Part shown: positions 40,301 to 51,650 of the stretch, piece by piece
Position numbering within the stretch: position 1 is the first letter of the stretch
How the letters are laid out: every line of letters begins with the position of its first letter
From: Pseudisothecium myosuroides
Taxonomy: Eukaryota; Streptophyta; Bryopsida; Hypnales; Lembophyllaceae
DNA length: 64,000 bases
Assembly (NCBI GenBank): GCA_951799445.1
Contig: OX637287.1
Location: 44,793,724 to 44,857,723, forward strand
Direction: 5' to 3'
Notes under the pieces: model-generated
The model's input: only the letters and a program-made list of their open reading frames with translations
What the model was told of the DNA's origin: nothing
Database searches by the model: none
Made by a program: the position numbers and the translations under genes

Positions 40301-41174
40301 TGCAATTTGATGAGTGATGAATTGTCAGTGTTTTGCAAATGTGTACCGAGGTGGAGTGTAAAGAAAATTGAATTAGGTGCTTACATACAATCTGGGGTTT
40401 GAGAAAATCACTGTATGTGATCTTCAAATGTCCACTGTGGTTGCACAAGCAAAGGAATATTGAGGGAGGAGCTTTGGTCATGAACAGGATTCTGGAAGCA
40501 TGGGTTCTATGCTGGAATTGTCAGTAGGAGGCTCTAAGGAGATCAAGCTAGAGCATGGTGGTGGTCGCAGATTTTTACAAGATGGTGACGAAGTAATTAT
40601 GTCGGCTGTTTGTCAGGTATTAAAATTTCCGAACTTAGAAAACAAATTAAGCCTTTCTATGCTATGCACTAGCAAGTGAAATCCAGAGCCTAGTTGTGGA
40701 AAATAGCACATGTTGAGCTTTGCAAGCATGTAAGGGTTGCAGTAAGGTATGTACTTTCTCCACAACCAGGCTTTAGATTCAAATCACCGAGCATAATTTC
40801 AATAAGGATGCTACAAGTCAATGTTGCAGAAAGCAGATCTTAGCAGACAAAGTTTTTGAATAGAAATTGAAAAACGGCATGTGATCATGACTTAAATCTC
40901 AGTTCTTCTTGTAAGGTATGTGCACCCAGAATCAACACCTGAAATGTACAGTGCGCATTCATTTCAAGTGGAAATTCTGGGTGTACATACATTATGGCCT
41001 CACTGAGATTGCGGATATACATTCGGTTGCAAAAATCGTCTGTTGTATATCAAGGTCTCTTCTGATCAGATTCATTCTTTGCAGGGCGATGGATTTAGTG
41101 TGGGCTTTGGCGAGTGCAAGGGGAAAGTTTTACCTGCGAAAGTGTATGACTCAAAACCTCGAAATGGTTTCTAG
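34354..41174 (+). CDS. FAH: Fumarylacetoacetase
   Basis: It hydrolyses fumarylacetoacetate to fumarate and acetoacetate, the last step of tyrosine catabolism, in the cytosol. Fourteen exons join in frame: 34354-34548, 35693-35771, 36214-36272, 36573-36697, 37306-37380, 37684-37762, 37910-38009, 38449-38508, 38650-38720, 39358-39420, 39952-40016, 40151-40247, 40488-40616 and 41085-41174. They give 428 residues, close to the usual 420. Active-site residues known from the mouse enzyme are all present: D127 and H134 in [12 protein letters not shown]160 in [12 protein letters not shown]201 and E203 in DFEMEM, D235 in MNDWSARDIQ, R239, Q242 and K255 in [11 protein letters not shown]. Exon 4 is taken to start at AG|AGCCAAG because that keeps the frame and the conserved SxV-M junction. 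Possible AATAAA at 41595. Introns 1 and 10 contain tandem duplications and intron 13 holds a 79-bp MITE. Confidence 0.97.
34728..35300 (+). repeat. Tandem duplication in FAH intron 1 (unit about 217 bp)
   Basis: CCGGCATTTTGA at 34733 recurs at 34950, followed in both copies by 'gggcttctctt', 'ggtaactcaaatcga', 'tttggatttgag', 'cttggtgatttgatggt' and 'gtgttag'. A partial third copy ('gatcttgagaaattgagc') appears at about 35270. The intron is 1144 bp, much longer than most others in the gene. Confidence 0.8.
39544..39750 (+). repeat. Tandem duplication in FAH intron 10 (unit about 103 bp)
   Basis: Two head-to-tail copies start GAGAGATCTTTGGTTACAGC and GAGAGATCTTCGGTTACAAT. Both contain 'agccaaatctgttgatatca' and end 'ccattata'. 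They are nearly identical apart from scattered substitutions, so the duplication is fairly recent. Confidence 0.9.
40914..40992. mobile_element. 79-bp MITE in FAH intron 13
   Basis: The ends AGGTATGTGCACCCAGAAT and ATTCTGGGTGTACATACAT are inverted and TA flanks both sides. The termini resemble those of the 127-bp element at 60378-60504. Confidence 0.75.
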
Positions 41175-43070
41175 AAAGATCAAGAGCCTCGCTTTCTCTA
41201 AGCAGAGCTCAGTTATCTGTTGGTTTTCCTAAGGTGATTCTTCCTCATAAAGGTGGTTGTGAATATCATTCTAGGCTAGTGTAACTTTGACAGTCAGAAA
41301 GCTCGTAAAGATCTTGACACTATCAATTCTATGTACTAAACTGTGTAACTATGTCTAGAGGCTGTCAAATATTTGTTTGAGACTTTTCTTGAAACCGATC
41401 TTAATCAAACTCTCAAGTATCTTACTTTACACATTCAACATGGTTTTGAAAATTATCCGATTGTCCTTTGATATCAACACTTGTGAAGGGAACTTGCCAG
41501 GGCATGCATTTGGTGTGGTTAGCAGTCTTTCACTTGTGGAGTTAAGCGAGGAGAAATGTTGGTGACACGAGTTCACTTTCCTGTAAATAGTGTAAATAAA
41601 ATTGTTTCTGTTCAGCAGCTTTGAATAACAAATTCTACATGTGTTGACATATATTCACAAAACTGCCAATTTCCAATAATTACACTTACCTTCATGAATT
41701 GGCAGTTTTTTTAAGAAATTGAGAATGATAATTTATTTATTTTTGGATTTTTTGGGCCAATTACATGCATCATGAACTCTAGTCTTCAAACAAAAAATGT
41801 GATCCTAAAATTGCATTATACAATTGAAAAATATAAATTGAATTGTATTGCCCTCTTCAACAAATATTTCATATACAAGGGCATAAAGATATAACAACAA
41901 TCCATGTTGCAATCTATACTCTCTCTACAATGGCTAATGCAATCCCATGCTCTCAATTCAAAAAAAAAAATCAAATATTGTGAGAACCAACATCATTTGC
42001 ATGTTTGTCAAATTGTTGGTATTTTAATTTCTATAAATGTCAATTTCCTTCAATTTTTGTGTACAACAATCTGAAATGATGTATACCAAGTTACCAATAC
42101 GCCAAGGCACAAAAAGTTTTTTCGGAGTTTTAAGAAAAAATTGGCAAAAGATAAAGTAATTCCAAATCATTGTAAATAAAACCGAGTTTTAGACAAGGCT
42201 AACTTTGAAATTAATTTTCTTTCAAATCAAAACTAATTTTTTTACCAAACTTCCATGGCAATGTGTAGTATGTTGCATACTACAACTTTCATATATCCAC
42301 TTTTGGAATTTCCCCATTGATGCTTATGGTATAGTTGTTTGAATAAAAACATTTCAGATTTGTACTCAGTTTTTTTGTTTTTGATTTTTTTATAACAAAT
42401 GGAAACCATCTCAGTTTTGTTAGTGGCTGTATCTGTCAATTATGATGTTGCCAATCATCATTCTGGTCCACAATTGACAATTGAACCCAAGTGGCCTTGT
42501 GATAGGTTGGCCGACATCACTGTGCACCCCAAAAATAAATTCAAAGTATTCAACACAACCTAATTTATTACTCCTTGTCTTGTGGACTTTTGGGGGGTTT
42601 CCCTCAGGTGGTCCTACTACTGGTACAAGCCACCTAGAAAGAGGAGCCTGCCCTTCATTTTCCGTTCGTTTAACTTATTTCCTGGAATATGCCAAAGTGG
42701 TAAGCGAATTTTTTTTTAATTAATTAATTTATATATTTTTAGACCGTCAATGACATTTTATTCCATAGATACGGTAACTTACAAAGCAACACTGACTGAC
42801 TCACAAAGTGACAAGCCCCAACCAATTAATTTTTTTGTGGAAGCTGAAAATTTTTCCATGAAAGAAAAGGGAAGAAAAGAAAAAGAAATATGTAAAGGAA
42901 CAGCAAAACCCACATGACTGATCCCAGAATTCCAGCAAAATGGCCCCAGCATACTGTACTGCTCAAGGTGGCCCCATGGAGTGATGTTTCAACTTTTTCA
43001 ACTTTTATTTTCTTAAAACTTTTTCAACTTTTTCAACTTGAGGAAAACACAAGAATATATTGCTTACTGC
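41175..43070. other. FAH 3' region and AT-rich intergenic DNA
   Basis: AATAAA at 41595-41600 is a plausible polyadenylation signal. Beyond it no gene is recognised. A small stretch near 42590-42610 is G/C-rich like the hairpin MITEs but has no matching ends. Confidence 0.5.
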
Positions 43071-43330
43071 CATAACATTGCTTACTCACCATAAAGCTTC
43101 CTCTGTCAAGAAGGTATAATCCCTCCCGGGATGCCTAGGAGGGATTTAGTTATATTGCAAGCAGAACTTTTGGTTGGCTGAGCAAAGGCTCTCGTCAGAG
43201 TTTGTCAGAAATTCCAAACTGTGAATGGCCACTGTGCCCAGCTCAACAGTGAAATAAGAAATTTCAATGCAGGGGGCTCCCCCTTTCTGGGGAAGCAAAA
43301 GGGTACCCCCTTGCGTTGATTAACAATGTG
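43071..43330 (+). mobile_element. Hairpin MITE family, copy C
   Basis: The left end is CATAACATTG and the right end GATTAACAATG. It contains AAGGTATAATCCCTCCCGGG and the right hairpin AATGCAGGGGGCTCCCCC against GGGGAAGC, AAAAGGG and ACCCCCTTGCGTT. The outermost right terminal bases have decayed. Confidence 0.75.
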
Positions 43331-44364
43331 CGGTGCAGGCAAAAGGTCAAATTTGGAGATTTTGAATTCTTTTGGCAATATTTTTCAGCAAAGCAAAAGG
43401 CTCTCCATTACAAAATTTGAAAAAAAAATTCCAAAAAAATTAAAAATTCCAAAGAGAAATGATTTTGTAATTATAGATTGAAGATTGAAGCAAGTCCAAT
43501 GGACAAGAGACACTGATATTATGCAGTCAAAAAGCATTAATACCGATTGTATGGGATAAATATAATCTATGATGAAAGAGAGTTGACTCATCACTTTCAA
43601 ATGATCTCCTTCATTTATATTTTTCTTTTATTGTAATGATTGAATTGTCTTTATTTGTATAAATAGAAAAAAAAAATACTTTCCAACCATTGGTGAATAA
43701 TGGTAAGTAGTTGGATTTATATTGGAGATCCTTAATCTTTCCAAAAGCCAACGTTCATTAGGTGAATAATGATGATTGTTTTCAAAATCTTATTGCAAGA
43801 GTTATGTGAAATGGATGGATTACATCTTAATTTTCCAACTATATGTTCAAAACATACTTTTTGTATATTCTTCAGCAATGTGAAAAACTTGGTCACTTCT
43901 AGCATGATTTTTGTGCAAAGTTTTTAATCAATTCTTGTCAAGAATTGAAGATGAGAAGGAAAAAATAGAGAAAAAAAAATGAAGATTTTATGTTCTTGTT
44001 AAGTGGTAATTTGTTGTGCCTACAAAGCTTCAAATCTACAATCTCCCTCTTACCAATGGCTTTTTCAAGGCTATGGATTAAATGGACTTTCAAGTTAATG
44101 AGAAGAAAATTATCCAACCACCAAATAGGGTTTGAACTTTTCTCATATCTTCATGTGTAAAAAAATTTGAAGAAACAAACTAAGGTAGATGTACGGCTAG
44201 GGGTCTCTTGAAGTGCTCCAAATATGACCTTATTGAACCATCTGAGTAGAATGGACATCTTCAACTTTATACATGGTTCAATATTGTTGCAAACTTAGCC
44301 TTTTGTGAATGGTTAAATTTAAAGAGTCTTCAAACATGCACATACAAAATACTTTAAAAAAAAT
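43331..44364. other. AT-rich intergenic DNA, no gene seen
   Basis: No coding or repeat structure was recognised. Confidence 0.45.
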
Positions 44365-45276
44365 TTACCTCTAAAGTCTTAAGGATTTTTTTTCATTAAA
44401 AAGCACTCAAAATTGCCATTTCAATTGGAAAGAGCATAAACTTTACAAATTGATTTTTTTGTGCATATTTTTATTGTAGGATCTTGAAAGATTTGTGAAG
44501 AAACTTTTAGAAACTTTCACCATGTAGATTGCAAGATAATTTGTTTAAAGTGATGAAAATGTTTTTTTATGTGCATGTTTTGTGATTACATTATTTGACT
44601 TTGAATCTTTTTAACTTAAATTTTTTGTATTAGACATTTTAATTTTAAAAAATCTTGTATTGAAGATTTGAGTTGACATTATTGAAAAAAAAATTTAGAA
44701 AGAAAACTTGATTCTTGTTCTTTAAAAAATTGCTAGGTAGAAGTTGGTACGAGATTGAACAATAAAGTAAATGGTTAATAGCTCTAAGAAGGAATTGAAA
44801 CACACTAACCCCAACGGTGAGATTGTTCTAGCAAGTATATATAATCTTGTGGAGTTTTTTTTTGAAAAATTGCAAAAATTGAGTTACAAAACAATTCTAA
44901 TACTTCATATTTTCCAAAAGTTTTTTTATCATTACTCGCAAAACAAGAAGCTCCATAACTTTCATATCACCAATCCAGATGGAACGAACCAAAGCTTACT
45001 ATTTAAACAAAAATATAATCTATGAAGCAAAAAAATTAGAATGTTTATTTCAATTTTGGAGGGGTTCCTTGGTCTCCCCCCTTTTGAGGTTATTGTGGCA
45101 TAACTTTTGCTCTAAGATACTGATTGAAATTATAAAAAACATAATTCTTAAAAACTAATGTATTTTTCTACATTAAAAAAAAAAGATTTTAAAAATTGCA
45201 TCAAAAATTGAGGTTACATGAACCTACCCAAAATCCATTTTGTGTTTTGTAGGGAAAGTGGGACTTGAAGGGTTAT
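44365..45276 (+). mobile_element. TTAA-flanked element copy 3, decayed termini
   Basis: The left end reads TTTACCTCTAAAGTCTTAAG and the right end ACTTGAAGGGTTAT, both mutated versions of the family termini. The interior follows copy 1 in order, including 'gtaggatcttgaaa', 'gaagttggtacgagattgaa' and 'ggtgagattgttctagcaag'. An 84-codon open frame (44771-45025) lies inside and is not a gene. Confidence 0.6.
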
Positions 45277-46064
45277 GATTTCTTCAGGGCTTTTCAAGAC
45301 TTTGAAACCCACAACAATATGAAAATTCTCCCTTTAAGAATAATTTCCAATTTTGATTTTCTTAAGGCTAAGGGAGCCAACCCATTTCCAACCACTTAAG
45401 CAATTGCGCATATTTGGAATGCAGTTTTTTTGAGTGCGGAATTTTTTCCCTGTATAAAAAACAGAGTTTGGAAGGATTGCATATTTTTTTTCAGAGTTTT
45501 ATGATACAAAACATAATTACTATGAATTTTTTAGTGGAAGACTCTCATTGACCTATAATGGTGATATAGACCTTTCTATTTTTGACCATAGGCTGATTGC
45601 AAAACCGACCAACGGTTGGACCAATGGTAACGGGCCATAGCTTCTCCGGGAAGTAAGCCACAACTTCTCGGAAAGACAACATCCTACAAGTTAAAAATGG
45701 GGGGTGATAGGAAAGGGGGTCGGCTCCCTTAGACTTAATCCTTGAACGATGCAGAGGACGTTTGGCATCCGATGAATGACAGAGCATCTTTGCATGTGGA
45801 CAGAAGTGCAACTATTCATCCTCGGAATTTTGTTGTGAAAAGGGAAGGTCTTTTACAGTAGGTCAATTTCCAATGAGTGCTTTTCCATTTTGTTAAGGCA
45901 ATGATTCACACGGTAATGGAAAGGGAGGATTTTGAGGGTCACCCCTTTGCCCTTTAAGGGTTAAAAATAACTAAATAGTCATTTGGACTCCATCTATGCA
46001 CATCATCAGCTTAGATGAACAGTTAATTTAGGTCTTTTCTACTACCTTTTCCCTGAGGTCTGCA
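45277..46064. other. Intergenic DNA with dispersed repeat copy 2
   Basis: About 45755-45960 matches 9362-9575 in word order. It ends CCCTTTAAGGGTTAA at about 45963, which again resembles a TTAA-type terminus. No gene is seen; an 88-codon minus-strand frame lies at 45545-45811. Confidence 0.5.
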
Positions 46065-46376
46065 AATAACATTGTTAACCAACGTTGGGGGGTTCCCTTT
46101 TGCTCCCCTCGAACGCGGGAGCCCCCCATCGTTGAAAATTGCCATTATTAAATCCTGCTATTAAATAGACTGCGTCATACTCTTGACTTCGGATGGCAGG
46201 GGAGGAGCCACCTCACTTGTGCACTTACATTTGTGTCAGAGCAACCTATCTCGTCTCTCTTGTCCTTGTCAGTGCAACCAATCCCATATCTCTTATTTAA
46301 ACTAAACTCTCCCTGGTATCCGGGGGGAATGATACCTCCACCTGGGGGGGCCTCCTGGGCTGGTAAGCAATGTTAT
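46065..46376 (-). mobile_element. Hairpin MITE family, copy D
   Basis: In reverse orientation it begins AATAACATTGTTAACC, with hairpin CAACGTTGGGGGGTTCCC, then GCTCCCC and GCGGGAGCCCCCCATCGTTG. It ends with the second hairpin block (TGATACCTCCACCTGGGG) and GCAATGTTATG. Open frames on both strands cross it and are not genes. Confidence 0.8.
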
Positions 46377-46722
46377 GCACGCATGCTGGAAGAAATTGGG
46401 CCATCCTATCCTGAGACTGTTGCCACGTAGATTCATCCCCAGGGTCCACATCAGCAGTAGCGTCTCCTTCACTTGTGGAACACCACTTAAGTTCAGCACC
46501 TTTGGAGAGCCATACAATATTCCTTCCTGCCAGTCTGGATTCCTTGAGGAGGACATGGCAGCTGTCAATGTTAAACCCATGAAGGACAAGTGCAAGAAAA
46601 TGATCCCAAGTCCCATGAAGTGAAGCCTTCCCTTCCCTTCCCTTCCAGCAGAAGCAACTCAACCTTCCTTCCTATTGTTCCAAACGGCTCCCAAGTTTCA
46701 TTTGGCCCCAGGGATTTGAGTT
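46377..46722. other. Intergenic DNA between two MITEs
   Basis: Open frames of 82 codons (+, 46375-46623) and 121 codons (-, 46297-46662) overlap here and run into MITE D. Neither shows a known domain, and I do not call a gene. Confidence 0.4.
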
Positions 46723-46994
46723 AAGGTAGGTATCCTTAAACCGTCACAAATTGCTACTGTGCCTACTTACTACTATTAGACTGTTCAAATTCTTCTATAT
46801 TCTTATTGGCAAAGGAAAGGAGGTTCCAACTCACCAAAGAACGCAACATTTGGATATTGTATGCAAAAGTTATGAAGGAACAAAGTTTGGTTCTAAAAGC
46901 GTTTCTTTCACAGAGGTACATAACTGATTTTGGAGATGTACACACACTGAAGATGGCGCTTTAAGGTTAGTGGCGCATTTGGGATGCCTACCTT
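46723..46994. mobile_element. MITE, AGGTRGGTA family, copy d
   Basis: TA flanks the termini AGGTAGGTATCC and GGATGCCTACCT on each side. This is the best-preserved copy and is about 272 bp. Its interior is close to a perfect reverse complement of the one at 15912-16185. Confidence 0.8.
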
Positions 46995-47454
46995 ACCGAA
47001 TTGCCTCATCATGAAGCTGAAGCTGACCGTCAGCTTACGAAACTTATTTTAGTTGCAAACTTGGAAAGATGGATTTTATTATTATTATTACTGGACAACT
47101 GATGAATGATGTGAAGAAGACACTTCTCTGGATGCGGCTGTACTGTACTCACTGTACAATACAGCACAGCACAGTGAGTGCAAGGGGCAGCCTGCAACTC
47201 CGACCAGTATCAATACTCAGTAGAAACTAACTTACAGTAATAATAAGGTAAGTTTACACAGAATCAACAGGGTTCAGTGTACGAGAGTGGTACCGGTACT
47301 GTATATATGTACCGATGGGGTTGGTTTACCTGTTTAGGTCAGTCGTTCGTCAATTTTGGGGGAGCGCCCTGCCCTGCCACCATACATACAGTAACTGATT
47401 GTTGACCAAGGTATTTGTGCGGGGTCTCTCTTTGATTCTCATTTCCCCCAACTT
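46995..47454. other. Intergenic DNA, no gene seen
   Basis: It contains a short ATT repeat near 47080 and a GTAC-rich stretch near 47280-47320; nothing else was recognised. Confidence 0.4.
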
Positions 47455-47696
47455 AGAGTGGCAATCCCGTACATTGGCTAAGCTACTGACAATACTTTCT
47501 ATGAACCAATGAGAGCCTCCCATTCAAACTATAGATCCCCTCCAAGGCATCTCCAAACATTGACCTAAGCTATTGAAAATATTTTCTACAAACTAATGAA
47601 AGCCTTTCATTCAAACTACGGATCCCTTCCAAGGCATACTCCAGCAATAGCTAAAGCTATTGAAACTCCTTTCTATGAATCAATGAGAGTATCTGT
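47455..47696. repeat. Minisatellite of about 88-95 bp, left part
   Basis: Monomers share 'gctattgacaatactttcta', then 'aaccaatgagagcct', 'cattcaaacta' and 'ccaaggcat'. 'caatgagagcc' or its variants occur at 47507, 47593 and 47680. The array is interrupted after this point by a TTAA element and resumes at 48517. Confidence 0.8.
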
Positions 47697-48520
47697 CATT
47701 TAGATCTTATACTTGACTAGTATATGAATACGTGGAAGAAATTTCAGAAATTTTGACCGTGTAGATTGCAAGATGTATGCATTTAAAGCGAAGAGAAAAA
47801 AAAAATTTTACACCTTGCTTGACTAGATTTTTTGGCTTTGAATCTTTTTAATTCAAATTTTTTGCTCTACCGATTTTGATTTTCTACTTATTTATGTTAA
47901 GTAGTTGAGTTCAGAATCTACAAAAAAAATTTACGAAAAAAAGCCCTGAATTTTCACTCATTAAAAAATTGTTAGGTAGTGGTGGATTTAAGATTGAAGA
48001 AAAATCTAAATTGTTAATAGCTTTTAAATGGAATTGAATCACAATAATCCCAATGATGAGATTGTTCTAGCAAGAAAATCTAATCCTATCTAACAAATTT
48101 TTTTGAAGAATTCTAAAAATTGCATTCAAAAATGAATTCTACAAGCTATTTTCCCAAGAAGATGCTTAATTTGCCCAAAAAACTAAGATTGTCCATAACT
48201 TTCTCATTATTAGTCCAAATTGAATGAAACAAATCTTCACATGTAGATAAAAATATAATATTTGAAAAAAAAATTTGGAAAAAATTATTTTGACTTTTTG
48301 GGATTTTTTTTGTGCTGCCCGCTGAACTCCATTTTTGCTTATTGTGCCATAACTTTTTTTCCCGGGCATCAATAAAAATAAAAATCATATATTCACAAAG
48401 CTCTTGCAAAAATTCACAACCTCAAAAAATACCAAAAAATATTACTAAAAATTAAGACAGTAGGAACCTGCCCAAACCCAAATTGTCCCCTGAGGAGACA
48501 AACGGTCCTTTAGGGGTTAA
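47697..48520 (+). mobile_element. TTAA-element copy 4, inserted in a minisatellite, left end deleted
   Basis: The right terminus CCTTTAGGGGTTAA (48507-48520) is intact. The left terminal 100 or so bases are missing, so similarity begins at the 'aggatctta'-type block ('agatcttatacttgactagt'). The right-hand TTAA runs straight on into the minisatellite monomer (TTAAACTAAGGGTTCC), and the monomer's 'cattTAAActaa' is the evident target site. Confidence 0.75.
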
Positions 48521-49125
48521 ACTAAGGGTTCCTTCCAAAGGCATGTCCTAGTGTTGACTAAAGCTATTGACAACACTTTCTAATAACAAACGAGTGCCTC
48601 TCATTCAAACTAAATGTCCCCTCTAAAGCATTTCCATGAGTAGCTAAAGCTACTACTAATACTTTCTACAAACCAATGAGAGTCTATTGTTTAAACTAAG
48701 AGTCCCCTTCAAAGCATCTTCCGTGCCAACATAGGCCAAAGCTATTACTAATATTTTCTACAAATCAATGAGGCCATTCATTCAAATTTAAAGTCCCTAC
48801 CAAGGCATCCCCCACCATTGGCCATAGCTATTGCCAATACCTTCTATGAACCAATGAGAGCCTGTGATTTAAATTAAATGTCCCCACCAAAACATCCTCC
48901 AACATTGACCAAAGCGACTGACAATATTTTCTACAATCAATGAGAACTCTCATTCAAACTAAAGGTCCCCTTTTAAGGCATTCCCCACCATGCACCAAAG
49001 CTATTGACATATTTTCTACTAACTTTCTACTAACCAATGAGAGCCTCTCATTCAAACTAAAGATCCCCTATGAGGCATCCCTCAACAGTAGCTTAAACTA
49101 TTGACAATATTTTTTATAAACCACA
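48521..49125. repeat. Minisatellite of about 88-95 bp, right part
   Basis: About six more monomers follow, all reading 'aaagctattgacaatattttctac', 'ccaatgagagcct', 'cattcaaactaaaggtcccc' and 'aaggcatccccca' with substitutions and small length differences. Confidence 0.8.
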
Positions 49126-50317
49126 TTTTGGATTGAAAGATTATTATGGTTGATTATGGGGATGTTAAAATTGGTTGTAAAAGTAATTTGAAGTCTCTTT
49201 TCACATGTCAAATCTAAAATTGAGATCACCCCCCAAAAATGAGGTTAAAAGTCGTAACATGCATAATCCTAATCAAAGGTGAATGCATAGTTGAATAGCT
49301 CACTTTTTTTCACAGTGCTATTTTCAAAAAGTATTTGTATTGCAAGATGAAGTAGATATAATAAACTGACGTTGTTGAATGTAAAATTTTTAATATGTCA
49401 AAGATTGTGCTTGATTTTTCGAAAGTTCATCTTAAATTATACTCCTGGAATAGTAGTTAAGGACTTTTGAAGGATTGGTTGTGTAACATACACCTATGCA
49501 CAAAATCTTATTTGTTTTTTCTTTATAAAAAAAATAAAAATATAGTATTGGAATACCAACTTACCATATGTTGTATTTTAGGTTTAGAGGTATTGAATTC
49601 ATTTCCTTTTAAGTAGAATCATGTGTAGAAGTGTACTTATGGACTTTTAAAGTGTCTAGTTTTAGCCTTTTTTTTTTCCAAAGTCCATATTAAAGTCAAA
49701 AAAGGTATTCTTCTATTTTTATTTTAAGAAACCCGTATGGCAAGGAAATCTTTAGGTAGGCTTGATGTTGAAAATCCAATGGGTGAACATGCCAATGTAT
49801 GAACATCCATTAACTCATCCAATGTATCCAAAACTTGTCAATATATGAATTCCTATGGTGTCATCCATGAGCCACTCAACTGTGCATTCACCCTCAATTT
49901 ATGGCTTCTCAAAACCTACTCTACATTTTTTTTAAATGAATTCCTAATGTGATTATTTCTCCAAGATCTAGTGTATTTAAGGCTCATTTCCAAGAGCCTC
50001 TAACACTAGAAAATCAAGATTTGCAATGGACTTCCTTCCAGAAAATCTTGAATTAAAAAATCATAAACATTCATTTTTATAATCAGATTTTTGATGCTGA
50101 AACTAGACATCAATTAATTTGTCAAATAAACTACAAAAAATAGTAATTTGTTAGGATTTTATTTAACTTCAAAGTTTTGTCGACACCCGAATTGGAAGAA
50201 TTGGGCATTGAGAGGCTAAACACTAGGATTCATCTCAATTTGAGGATAATCAGTCAAAGAAGAAATTCAAACACGCGAACTTTTGCACGACGTTAAATCA
50301 TGCCATGGAAGTGGGAC
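49126..50317. other. AT-rich intergenic DNA, no gene seen
   Basis: No coding or repeat structure recognised apart from simple A/T runs. Confidence 0.45.
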
Positions 50318-50440
50318 CAATAGGGTGGATTTACCCTGAGGAAAAACACACAATTTTTTAATTTGCCACTCGTGATAACATTTTCAAATTTTGAATTCAT
50401 ATTTTAAATAAGAGACCCCAGATTAGGAGAGGTCTAAAAC
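50318..50440. repeat. Partial relative of the 33331-33570 MITE
   Basis: 'ccaatagggtgga', 'aaaaacac', 'tttttaatttgcca', 'tcaaattttgaattcatatt' and 'gagaccccagattagga' parallel the interior of the element at 33331 in the same order. Clear termini are absent. Confidence 0.5.
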
Positions 50441-50629
50441 ATACCCTAAACACTTTTAGCGGAAGAGGTGGATAGCCTCAAGTCACTCCTCCCTCCGTAA
50501 TTGCAATGTCATGAGACCGAGCCAAAGCATGAGCTTTTCTCCCAAGTGTTCTCAACTTGACTTAATCAAATAATACTCCAAAGGGCATGTGCAATTAGAG
50601 AGGCTTGAGGGTACTGTACTGTAGATGCG

Positions 50630-51650
50630 CAGACCAAGCTCCCTGCCACTTGCACCAGAATTGCAGAGTACGTTACCGGCATCGGTGATGATCATCACCA
50701 TCGCCAATCTGCAGCTCGTCAGTCACTTGCACGCGTTTCTGTCTGGCCCCCAAATGCTCGAATCCATCGCAACTGATCGCAGTGAGAGAGAGAGAGAGTG
50801 GCCGGTTCCACGAGAACCAGCCACTGAAACAGTGCTTCGCTTTGACACAGTCGTCGTTGCCATCCGCGGTCTGTACGTTTAGTCCATCCAACGCGGTAAC
50901 AAAAAATCTTACCACGCACTAGCTGATCAGCAACACAACTGTCCTACCAAACTTTTTCCAAATAATGGCAGTCACGTCTACAGAACAGGACAAACGTCCG
51001 TCACTGCTCCACGAACTCCTTCCTTTTTGGCTCAATTCCAAACATCACGATAACAACTTTCTGGAATATACGGCACACTATTATCATATTCTCTAGTTAG
51101 TTACATTCACATGATTGGCCATCCTCGAGTGGGTCTGCCCGTTTTGGCCATAAATTCCACACAGTAACGAAAAATCTCACCACAGAGGGATCAGCAGTAC
51201 CGGCCACCATCAACTGAAAGTCTTTCAAATCGTGGCATGTCTACAGTACAAGAATCCATCACTGTTCCACAAACTCTTTCAACTGGTATTATTTTGGTTC
51301 CAAAAACACCTTGAGCTAAAACAACAATTTCGAATATCATGCACACACAGTTTCTCAAACAATCGCAGTCTGTACTTGCACTCACATTCGCCATCCGGCC
51401 TCAACCGAGTCTCCACATTCCAATCCACAGTAAGAAAAAATCTTACCCCAGATGAACATTACACTGCCATCGAGCATTGCAAGTCGTAGCAGTCAAGTCT
51501 ACAATACTAACATCATTCACTGTTTCACGAACTCTTTTTCGGTTCCAAACACCACAAAAACAACATTTCGAACATCCAGTGCATAGTTTCTCACTATCAC
51601 TATCACAGTCTACAGTCGTTACATTCACGTTGTTTTCGGTATTACCCCCA
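50630..51650. repeat. Tandem repeat, unit about 267 bp, three copies plus a partial
   Basis: GTAACAAAAAATCTTACCAC at 50896 recurs as GTAACGAAAAATCTCACCAC at 51164 and GTAAGAAAAAATCTTACCCC at 51430. Each copy continues with 'tctacag' or 'tctacaat', 'catcactgttcca', 'gaactctttc', 'ggttcca' and 'acaacaatttcgaa'. A partial copy precedes 50896. On the minus strand the shared block contains GGTAAGATTTTTT, a splice-donor-like sequence. It may be an expanded intron of an unrecognised gene or a simple tandem array. Open frames inside it have no known domain. Confidence 0.75.

Noticed and set aside
46297..46662. Overlapping open frames on both strands (82-121 codons)
   Set aside because: They run into hairpin MITE copy D and show no protein features.
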